Part shown: positions 36,812 to 46,422 of the stretch, in pieces | Layout: every line of letters starts with the position of its first letter | Numbering within the stretch: the first letter of the stretch is position 1 | Source: Haematococcus lacustris | Taxonomy: Eukaryota > Chlorophyta > Chlorophyceae > Chlamydomonadales > Haematococcaceae | Reading direction: 5' to 3' | NCBI GenBank assembly: GCA_030144725.1 | Contig: JASKMD010000006.1 | Span: 11,597,892-11,661,891 of the forward strand | Length of the DNA stretch: 64,000 bases | Position numbers and translations under genes: made by a program | Notes under the pieces: generated by a model | What the model was told of the DNA's origin: nothing | What the model saw: only the letters and a program-made list of their open reading frames with translations | Database searches by the model: none

Positions 36812-38539
36812 CCCCCATGACCACTGGGCACCTCATCAAAACTAACAGCTTAATGCTTGAAAGGCTAACAGCCTGTGCAAACTACAAGGGCCTATGCATT
36901 GTTGCGGGCCCGGCCATCAATACCCCTTCGGTACTCTGCAGCCCGGTGCAGCCTCTGCCTGGCCTTGGGCAGCCGGTCATTGACCAGCTTGTAGCGCTGA
37001 TGGTACTCCTTGCCAATGGGGGGCAGGGCCTCCAGGTCAGTCCATCTGCACAGCTCCAGGGGGCGCTGCTTGCTCTCCCCAATGCGCTGGAAGTTCAGGC
37101 ACGGGTTGGTGTCCCGGTCTATGAAGGGCAGCTCTACTGGCTCATGGACTGCCTGGCTGCGCACAAAGTGAACACTAACGCTAACCCTGCTGGCTGTATT
37201 GGATAAACCGCTGCCAGTGGGGCAGGCTGTCAGCCTCAAACCTGGCCCGTGTCATGGTGCCCTGGCCCAGATCAGCCAACAGGCTATGCAACACCCTGTC
37301 ATCGATGACAAAGTGCCTGGCCCGCACCCCCACCATGGGGAGCATGGTGAAGGGGCGTGGGCAGGTGCGAGGGCGGCGGCTGTTGCTGTGGGGTTTGGCA
37401 TGGGGGGCTGTCTGCCAGGCCTCTAGGCTGCGGTTCAGAAACAGGACGTACCGCACCCTGTTCTCTATGGGCAACCAGCCTGCACCCCCCTTCCCTATCG
37501 ACCCCCCTTCCACTCCCGCCTCCCACTCTGCCGGCAGCCCCAGCAGCCCCCTGTGCCTGACTACCTCTTCCCCCTCCGCCGTAACACACTATTGGGTGGC
37601 AAACGCCACCTGTGCTCCCGGTCTGGCTGGCTGTAGTCAAGCCTACCTAGCACCAGTTTGGGGAAGTGCCTCTGTGCCTCTTTGCTGAACCGCCCCCCCA
37701 CCACCCCGACTCCCTTGGCCCACCAGCTGATGAAGCGCAGCGGGTGACGGTAGTACTCTGTGATGCTTGTGATGATCTTGGTGGCGTTGGCATCGAGGGA
37801 GTTAATGTCGCCTTGCAGGTGCACCTGGTCCAGCTGCTGGAGCTTTGCAACTGGCCATGCACTGCTGGGCTGCTCAAACATGGCCACCTCACCGAGCAGC
37901 AACCTGATGCGGCTGTGGTGGGGACCACGCATCATGTGTCCCTGCACACTTGCGTTGGTGAGCAGGTCCATGGCAGCCTTGATCTGTGGCAGTAGGTTGG
38001 AGTACTCGATGTCCAGCTGAACTGGGGGGGGCAGCTGGGCTGGGGGGGCTGCACTGCGGGGTGAGCAGCGTGTGGGGAGGCGGGGGTGAGAGTAGGGAGG
38101 GCAGGCTGGGTCAGGTGGGGGAGGGGGGCATGGGGCTGGACCTGCTGCTGGGAAGCCAGGATGGTCAGCGACATGACCGATGCCAGGCAACACTGCATGC
38201 TGCCAATAGTCATGCGCTGGTTAACCTGTGCCACCACTGCATCGACTTGGGCTGGGCTGAGGTCAGGCAGCGCTGCCTCCACAAGGGCACGAAAGGCGGC
38301 CTTGATCACCTGGCGCCGCTCTGCAATCACCTCCTGCTCACCCTGTCCCTGCCCCTCATCCTCTTGCTGCCCACTGCCACTGGGACCTGCATTACATGGA
38401 GTCGCAATGCCGCGTGGTGCACACTGCGTCGCGGCGTTAGAGGGGCCTAGCCTTTCGTTGAGCTTAATAGGGTTAGTGGCTTACCGGCTGCACCCTGTGC
38501 GGGGGTGACGGGGCGCTTGCGTTTCCTTTTCGGCGGCAT
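36812..38539 (-). pseudogene. Fanzor-like gene II, with NLS-like start, broken
   Basis: Exon 1, 38539-38485, encodes MPPKRKRKRPVTPAQGAA, a strong basic nuclear-localisation-like start, and splices (GTAAGC) in phase to an exon from 38386 encoding AERRQVIKAAFRALVEAALP. The frame then changes inside a cytosine-rich tract (about 38020-38130), continues as QLDIEYSNLLPQIKAAM to a stop near 37561, and resumes in another frame with a part matching the preserved gene (RTCPRPFTMLPMVGVRARHF against TLTCPPPFTLTPMARVGVHF). After VSVSVHFVRS it jumps straight to FIDRDTNPCLNFQRIGESK, so RuvC blocks I and II are deleted. It ends in GIDGRARNNA at 36892. The 3' flank to 36812 resembles the other two ends but is more diverged, so it is the oldest copy. 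Confidence 0.7.
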
Positions 38540-38559
38540 TCACGCTTTCAGTCCATCAG

Positions 38560-38571
38560 CCTATTCATCAG
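38560..38571. other. 12-bp direct repeat upstream of Fanzor-like gene II
   Basis: CCTATTCATCAG occurs here, 21 bp outside the start codon, and again at 35364-35375 and 36435-36446 at the outer edge of the two 3' blocks, always in the same orientation. Possible target-site or end motif. Confidence 0.4.
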
Positions 38572-38904
38572 GCCAGGCAGTACCATACTTGCCTGGACTC
38601 ATCTCCACCTCCATTGAGGACCTTCAGGAGCCACTTGCGCAGTGAAAACGTTTAGTTTCGCAGATGAAGATTTTCAGTGAAAACCTGAATGAAAATCTTC
38701 ACATTTTACAAGCCTGCTCCCGCCTCCCCTCCTCCCTTGCCTCTAATGCCGCCCACGCAGCAGCCGCAGCCCACCCAGCGGCAGCATCATTGGCAGCAGC
38801 AACTCATTCTTTCTATGTCTGCCTAATGCGAGATGCGTGAGGACCAGCATGGCTAGGATTTAACTAGGCAAGCATGGTTTGGTTGTTTGACAAGGGCGCT
38901 GGCA

Positions 38905-39140
38905 GCATGAAAAGTTTGAGTTGAGCAAGTGCACACTAATTGCACAAGGGAAAACTGATGTGAATGATGTGCTCCATCTCATCTTTGCTTGCCAATGCAC
39001 TGCAGACCGCACGTTTAAGTATGAGTATGTAGCTTTTGCTGGCGGGGACGAGAGGCGGTTCATGATCAAGTTGTATGCACCTCTTTCTGTGCATGCTGCC
39101 ATGGAGCATGTCACCAGATTTCATGCAAAAAGTCAATATT
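38905..39140 (+). mobile_element. LINE ORF2 C-terminal remnant
   Basis: The open frame from 38921 reads VNDVLHLIFACQCTADRTFK and LYAPLSVHAAMEHV. It aligns with VDDAMHFIFECTATSSIRE and SPCAPLFVHLAMKCV at the end of the reverse transcriptase at 4649-7021. A 5'-truncated, diverged relative, ending just before the HCCS stop codon. A CATCAT run follows at 39146-39200. Confidence 0.7.
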
Positions 39141-39272
39141 TGGCAAGGCATCATCGTCATCATCATTATCGTCATCATCACTATCGTCATCATCATCAGC
39201 ACTACAGCCACCTAAAACCTCATCCGTGCTTGCCTGCTGGCATGTGTGCCGCTTGCTCGTGATCATGGACTG

Positions 39273-41411
39273 CTAATGTTGACTAGGTTGCACTGCCTCA
39301 CTGCCCACGCTGCCAGGACTACCTGTGATGGGGCAGGGCAGGCCCCACTGCGCGAACTTGACATAGATATTCATCTTCACTCGATCCACCACTGCTTCCA
39401 GGCTATCCAGGGCCGGCCGCGCCACAATTTCAAATGCCTGCGAGCACGGCTCAACATGGGCACGACCTCATCTTGACACAGTGCCAGAGCAGCAGCAAGG
39501 TCAAGTGCACCAGAGGTGCTCACTGGGCGCTGCCCTCCACAAGCAAACCCCATAGTGGCAGTGCCGAGCTCCTAGCCATCAGTCTACACAAGGCTGTGAG
39601 GGGCTCACCTGAAGACAACTGATCCGAGCAGGGTGGAGATAGTATAGCAGCAGCTTCGAGCTGACCAACACCGGCCTGCTTGCCTGCTTGATTGCTGCAC
39701 CCCCAGCCACCAGCGGTGTCCCCACCCCTACATTAAGGAAGACCAAGCAAACTATGCTCTATACCCAACCCACATCCCCAACTCAGTCCCTGTCCCTCTC
39801 TTACCCTTCTACCCCCTTCATTGCTCATGTCATCCCTTTTGCCTGGCTTCTCACCATAACTCCATGCATGGAGCATGGCACACTGCCGCCCTGCCTACAC
39901 CTCACTGCTCCCGCTTCCCATGCCTCACCTCCGGTGTGCCTGCCTTTTCGTCGTAGAAGTAAAAGTCAATGACGTAGCGCACCTCCTGCCCACACCGGTC
40001 CACCACCCAGTCATGGCGGTCAAAGGGGGTCTGCCCAGACATCCAGCTGCGAACCCTAGCCAAGGGGCTGCAGGCAGCAGGCAGCACAACAGGGGACCGC
40101 ACCGCCAACACACAGTTGATATACCGCCAGACTCTTAGTTGGCAAGGGCCACGGGTGATAGGTCACAGGAGAGAGAGTTGACATGCAGAGGAGTGGAGGG
40201 ATCCTATCGCTCACCTACTCTAGTCAACCACCATCCCATCCCATCCCATCCCATCCCATCCCTTCCCTTTTCATCCCATCCCATCCCTTTTCATCCCATT
40301 CCATCCCTTTTCGTCCCACCCATCAGCGCCAACAGCGGGATGTATCCACACCTGTGCGCTCTCATCCACTCAACCTGACCACTAAGGCAACCTGACCACA
40401 ACAACACCATTTCATGCATAACTCTGCTTGCCTGGCTATGCAGTGTCCTTCCCACTCCGCGTGTTGTCCTTGTCCTGCTTATCTGAACCCTGCCCTACCG
40501 TCTACACGCTAGCCACTCTCTGCTCAATGCACAACCTGGCACACACTGTTTGCTAGTGTGGGGCGTGTGGCATGGCGGAGGCACATCTGAGACTTGCACC
40601 TGAGGTCATGTGGTTTGCCTTGGAAGCGCAGGAGCGTGGGGTTGCTGCACTGCTCAGCATGAAGCCGCTCCCACACAGCAACCTTGCGCCATGTGTCCTC
40701 GTTCATGGCTAAGCACAACCAGGCAGGCAGGCAGGCAGGCAGGCCATGCCAGCTTGTGATAAGGTGCTAGGGCCACACCTTGGATGCATGCCTGGGCACC
40801 GGCCCCTGATGTCCAGCTGCTGCCGGACCTTTATCAATCTGCTCCACCTGGCGCTGCGCCCTCCTGTGCCCACATCCATGTTGCCCCAGCCCCTGCTGCA
40901 TTCTCACCGTTGTGCGCTGCAATAAAGCCATCCATATCATCCTCTGTGACGTCGTCACCCTTCCCTTTCCTTCTCAAGGCTGCGTGCATGTAGTGCGTCA
41001 ATGGTTGGCCAGGCTGTCTGGACCTGGATGCAGACATGGTCCTGCCATCTCACCATTAAAAACCATTTGAGGCGAAGGGAACAACCAGGTGCTGTCAGTG
41101 CCTCCTTTGGGGATGGCTGACGCCACACGCTCCACAGACAGTGGCTTCCGCTGACCCGGGCAGGGCAGCTGATTAGGCTCCAGGGGCATGTTGTTACGCG
41201 GATCAAGGAGGTTGCTGTTTTGAACGGACTGCAGCGGGCTGGCACTGGCTGGCGCGTTCGGATCGTTGATGCGCTGCCCGTAGACATTGTAGATGGCAGG
41301 GTTGCGGTAGGCAGGCTGCACAGGACACTCTGAGGGTGCTGTGGAGGCTTGCACGGAGCAGCCTGGCCCCGATGCCGATGTGGTAGGCGTTGATGACGTC
41401 GTGTTACCCAT
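39273..41411 (-). CDS. HCCS: Holocytochrome c synthase (cytochrome c heme lyase)
   Basis: Attaches heme covalently to apocytochrome c in the mitochondrial intermembrane space (system III). Five exons 5' to 3': 41411-41054, 40979-40908, 40708-40600, 40067-39929, 39437-39273, totalling 843 nt, 280 aa; every junction closes in phase. Seen motifs in order: a CP heme-regulatory-type motif (SECPVQ), [54 protein letters not shown] with the family's axial-ligand His at residue 142, [46 protein letters not shown] and [20 protein letters not shown]. The start Met gives MGNTTSST, a soluble N-terminus without a cleavable presequence, as usual for this enzyme. It diverges from the cysteine desulfurase gene. 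Firm assignment. Confidence 0.95.
40232..40317. repeat. CCCATCCCATC-type satellite in an HCCS intron
   Basis: Imperfect pentanucleotide CCATC repeats with CCTTTTCAT interruptions, between the HCCS exons at 39929-40067 and 40600-40708. Confidence 0.85.
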
Positions 41412-41678
41412 GTTGCGTGGGGCGCTGCGTGGGGCGGCCGCCAAGCGTGTGCTGAAAAGAAATGGAAATGAATGGCTATGCTTCATCACCCGTATAACGA
41501 ATCTGGGTCAGCACGCACATCGTTTCTACAGCTAGATCTGCTCGTTATTGCTTGAATAGTGAACCTTTCGGAGAACACGGGTACACGCCAGCAGGATGGC
41601 ACACGGTTTTGATCATGGATGCACCCATGCCCGCAACACACACTTGGTCACTATCTCCGCGGTCTCTCTAGCCAAGCG
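41412..41678. promoter_or_regulatory. Bidirectional promoter HCCS / NFS2
   Basis: 267 bp separate the divergent start codons of HCCS (-) and the cysteine desulfurase (+); if the alternative upstream Met at 41619 is used the gap is 207 bp. No clear TATA box is seen. Confidence 0.55.
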
Positions 41679-44600
41679 ATGCAGGCTCTGAACGTGGCAC
41701 CCAGTAGCATCAGCAATAGCGTAGCTAGCCGGCGGCAGCGACACGCCCGAGCCCGCATCGTGAGTTGTTTAGCCCGCTGGTTTGTGCGGCTCACGCCGCT
41801 ACCTGCATTCTACCTGAACTTTGCGTGTAGGCCCTTTCTGACGACGCTGTCTCTCAAGTAGCTCACGATGCTCGGCCGCAGCTAGGCGCAGGCTTGCGCA
41901 AGGACTTCCCAATTTTAGCACAGGATGTAAACGGGAGGCCGCTGGTTTACCTCGATAATGCAGCAACCTCGCAGAAGCCCGTTCAGGTGCTACAGGCACT
42001 GGATCAATACTACCGTGGTTATAACTCGAACGTGCACCGTGGCGTGCATCACCTCAGCGCGCTCGCCACCACTGCATACGAGACCAGCCGCGACAAGATA
42101 GCCCGCTTCATCAATGCCGCGTCGCATCGAGAAGTGGTGTTTACACGCAATGCCAGTGAGGCGATAAACCTCGTGGCTCAAAGCTGGGGTCAGGAGAACC
42201 TGAAGGCTGGAGATGAAGTGAGGGGGTAGCACCCCTGCTGCAGTCCTTGACATCACCTTCACGTCCTACATCATGTCTTTCGATGCTCCACGCAGATCAT
42301 CCTCTCCGTAGCGGAGCATCACAGCAACCTGGTGCCTTGGCACATGCTGGCCCAGCGCACTGGCGCAGTCATCAAGCACGTGCTGCTGACACCAGACCAG
42401 CAGTTGGACATGCAAGTGAGCTTGCTGGGCCGTTGATGCCATCACCCAAGCCGACCAGCTGAACCCAGACCCATGATGCGAGCACAGGCATCCAGTGACA
42501 TCTCATGCAGTAGAGTTTAGACCACCACATCATGGCTGCCGTGCAAATTTACCCTGTGCCCCAGCACACAGCATGTTGCCCTCCCTGGAAGTTTGTCCCA
42601 ATGCTCTGCCCTGCTGTTGTGCTGTGCACCCTTTGCTGAGTGCAGCACTACAAGCAGCTGCTGGGGCCACGCACCAAGCTAGTGTCTCTGGTGCATGTCA
42701 GCAATGTGCTGGGCGCCGTCCTTGACACCAGCTTTGTGGTGGAGGAGGCACACAAGGCAAGACCTGGGAGGGCTGTGCCACAGTGAACACCTGACCTGGG
42801 GCGTGCCCTGCAGCTAGACCTGGGCCATGACCGTATGGGCCAGCTGCAGCCGCATGACTGCTCAAGACAGGTCATTGCAAGCTGGCCAGCTGCCAGCTGT
42901 CCGTCTAGCAGCATCTCTTGAAACGGCACGTAGCCTGATCAGGCACACCTTCATAACAAGTGTGCAGACTCAATGTGGTGTGAGGTGCCGTTGACCCCTG
43001 GCCTGGCTGGCCGGCGGCGGTGCAGGTGGGCGCCAAGGTGCTGCTGGACTGCTGCCAGAGCGTGCCCCACGCCCCTGTGGACGTCCAGGCCCTGGGTGCA
43101 GACTGGGTGGTTGCCAGCAGTCACAAGATGTGTGGGCCCACTGGGATGGGCTTCCTGTGGGGCAAGCTGGCGGTGCTGGAGGGCATGCAGCCCTGGATGG
43201 GAGGGGGCGAGATGATCCAGGTGAGCGCCAGGGCTTGAGCCCGCGGCGCTGTGCAGTGCCAGGCCCTGCCAGGGGGGCCCAGGCTCAACAGCCCAGCGCT
43301 GGCATCTTGCGTGAGACAGGTGTGGCCAGACTGCCAGGCAGTGCCAGTGGGCGGTGCCAGTGGCCAGGACAAGGCTGGCCAGGCAGGTCTGTCAGTGCGG
43401 CAGGTGTGAGGGCCAGGGAGTGTTGAGCTTGCAGCGCAAGCAGTGGCCTACTTGACCTCAGCAGCCGGTACCTTGGTCCATGCTTTGGTCATGATGGCAT
43501 GGTGCCAGTAGCCAGGCCATGAACATCGCAACGCTACCAGTCACTCATGCCCACACAGAGGCTGCTGGGCAGCTGGCGTTACCATTGCACATCACTGGGT
43601 CGACCTCCTGGTGAAGAGTGGGTGGGACAGCAGATGCTGCGGTGTTCATCATACAATGGCAGACATGCAGCATGCAGCAGATGTTGCGGTGCTTATTTGC
43701 CGTTTGCACACACGCTGAGTAATAGTACAGACCGACAGACTGCAATGGCCAAGGTTTATCTCAAGTGTATAGATTGGATCGAGTTGGGGCCATGGCTTAG
43801 CAGCTCCAACAGCATCCAAGCACTGGAGTGTGCACAGCCTGTGGCCTGCTGGCCTGGTCTCTCAGGACGTGTACCTGGACCACTCCACCTATGCGTCACC
43901 GCCAGGCCGCTTTGAGGCAGGCACCCCTGCCATAGGCGAGGCCATAGGCCTGGGCGCCGCAGTGGACTACCTGCAGGGCCTGGGCATGGCCAGGGTGCAC
44001 CAGTACGAGGAGGAGATTGGCACGTGAGTCCCCGCCCCACCGCCCCTGCCCCCTTCACCTGTCAGGCACTGCCAGTACCCCTGCCCCTGAGCTGAGCCTG
44101 ACCAGCGCCAGTGCCATTGCCCCTGAACCCGATCTGTGAGTTACGGTTAATAAGCAAGGGTATTGATGAGCAAGGGGACTGCATGAGACACTGCATGGGA
44201 CACGTCGTACTTGCTCTGTTGATGGAAATGTGCATGTGGCTGTCATCCTCTGCGCAAGTGTCCCCATTGCCAGACCCTGGCAGTGGAAGCTGTGGGGAGG
44301 CAGGATGCCAGTAGCAGGCTCTGTCCAGTAACCCTGAGCTCCGCCAAGGGCCTGGCTGGACCCGCCCTGCCCTGGGACTTGAGCGTTGCTTGGCGCCGAG
44401 CGCTGCCCCATCCTGCCCTGAGCCGTGCTGCCCTGTCAGCCCTGCCTGGTGCCGGCTGCCCCCAGGTACCTGTATCAGCGTCTGGCCAGCGTGCCGGGCG
44501 TCACCATCTACGGCCCCAGCCCCCAGCAGGCTGGTACACGGGGCCGTGCCTCCCTGGCAGCCTTCAACGTGCAGGGCCTGCATGCCACAGACATCTCCAC

Positions 44601-45241
44601 GCTGCTGGACACGGCGGGGGTGGCGGTGCGTTCCGGCCACCACTGCACCCAGCCCCTGCACCGGTGAGCCCCCACCCAGTCCCTAAATAGGCTACTGCAC
44701 CAGTCAGCCTGCCGCCCAGGCTCTGAACAGGCTACTGCACTAGTGAGCCTAGCACACGATCAGCGGTTGGCTGCATTGGTCAGCATGCAAGTCAATGGCT
44801 CCCCACTGATGATCTGCACCATGTCGTGTCTATGGGTGGGTGGCTGCACTCCTTTGCTGGTGCGGGATCTCAAGCCCTAAAGCCTGCCAGGCTTGGGCCC
44901 GGCATGCCCAGCCATTGAGTGTCCCTGCCCACATGTATCACTGAAAGCTTCGTCTGGCCGTCTAGTGTCTAGTGTTAGCTTGCTTGTGACACTGAAAGGT
45001 TTGGCTGCCACTTGTCACTGCTTGTCATGCGACTTGTCATTGCGCAGAGGGACTGTGGTGTAGCAGTGCTGGTGCCCAGTGCTGGATTGGGACACCGTGT
45101 GTGCCCTGCCGCTGTCACCTCAGGCACCTGGGCATCACTGCCAGCGCTCGTGCCAGCCTGTACATATACAACACACCCGCTGAGGTGGACGCCTTCATCG
45201 AGGCGTTGGAGGACACCATCAAGTTCTTCAACGAGACCTGA
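41679..45241 (+). CDS. NFS2: Plastid cysteine desulfurase, SufS/NFS2 type
   Basis: PLP enzyme that strips sulfur from cysteine for the plastid SUF Fe-S cluster pathway. Eight exons: 41679-41759, 41882-42217, 42296-42415, 42646-42756, 43026-43220, 43866-44023, 44466-44663, 45124-45241; total 1317 nt, 438 aa. Exon 1 encodes a short Ser/Arg/Ala-rich transit peptide ([20 protein letters not shown]). Conserved parts: [45 protein letters not shown], the Schiff-base lysine in [14 protein letters not shown] (K250), [20 protein letters not shown], and the catalytic loop [11 protein letters not shown] with C394, the group II (SufS) form. The match to plant CpNifS is close throughout. The intron after 42756 has a GC donor. 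An in-frame Met at 41619 would lengthen the transit peptide by 20 residues. Firm assignment. Confidence 0.96.
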
Positions 45242-46422
45242 GGCGCAGCGCCTCGCTTGGGCGGTGTATAGCCTTGGTCTAGGGTCAGCTGCTGCTGCCA
45301 CTCACAGGGGCAGTGGCTAGAGTGTACAGGCTGGTGGGATAGGTTGAACACTGAGTGGCAGTGGGAGGCATGCAAGAGATCATGGTGGGCATGGTTGGCA
45401 GGGGTCAAGCATGGTGGGCGGTGCATGGCCCAGGCCCAGGGCCAGCTGCCGTCATCACGCAGAGGTGAAGGAGTTAGATTGAACAGGCTAGTGGTGGTAT
45501 AGGGTTGCAAAAGGTATAGGGTTGCACAGCAGGTGGCGGTGGGAAGCATGCAAAAGATAATAGTAGGGGTCAGTCCAGAGCCCTAAGACCTTGTAGGTGC
45601 TAGGGGCAGTGAAGACCAGTTAGCCCCTATAGGGAAAGCGGCAGTATGTCCTGAGCCGCAGACCAGCAGGGATGAGGGTGTAAGCTGTAAAGGTTTGTTG
45701 AGGATTGCAGCTGCTGCTGGCGGTAGTGGCACCGAATAAATGAGCAAAGGACCAGAAGGTGCTGAGATGTATGGGGCAGGGCAGCGTACTGATGGATTGA
45801 GACATTGGAGAGCGATGCACAATACGAGGTAGTTGGAGAGGGAGGGTCGTGTAGATTTTGTGTATAGTTAGCAGCTCGCAAAGGTGGATGTAATTGTTGC
45901 CTAGCTCCGTTGAGGTAATGAGGAGAGAGAGACGTTGCTGTCGTTGAGCACGGCAGCTTCAACAAGGAAATAGGCTACGTACACAAGACAGGCATAGTGC
46001 AATCACCAACTGTGATGATGGTGCTGCTGGGTCGCCCCGCATGATCTGATCGTCGCCAGCACCATATTGCCATCAGTCGTAGGCTGCCTGACCATCTTTC
46101 CCCTGAAGGGCTTAGGGACGTGCTGAATTGAGCCTGCCAGAACACAATCAACAACTTTTCCCTGCAACAACTTGAACTTTCGCATATAACCTGCAGCTCG
46201 CATTGTGACTGCGACCGGCCTCACGGCGGTACAATACCCGACCTTTCGACAACTGGAAACTGCAAACGGAAAGGACATGCACTTCGCGCGAACTCCACAA
46301 CTCTTGCGGAAAAAGCCTTTGCAGCACACCTGGTCTCGAAGTCTCGAACCAGGCTAGAGCGAAGTGCATGATGACCAACATTCAACCCCCACATCACGTC
46401 CTCAGGAGGCTGTGCGATGCAG
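45242..46422. other. Convergent spacer NFS2 / pyruvate kinase
   Basis: Holds the 3' untranslated regions of both genes. Two overlapping TGTAA words at 45679-45683 and 45686-45690 could end the NFS2 transcript. No coding frame is credible. Confidence 0.45.
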
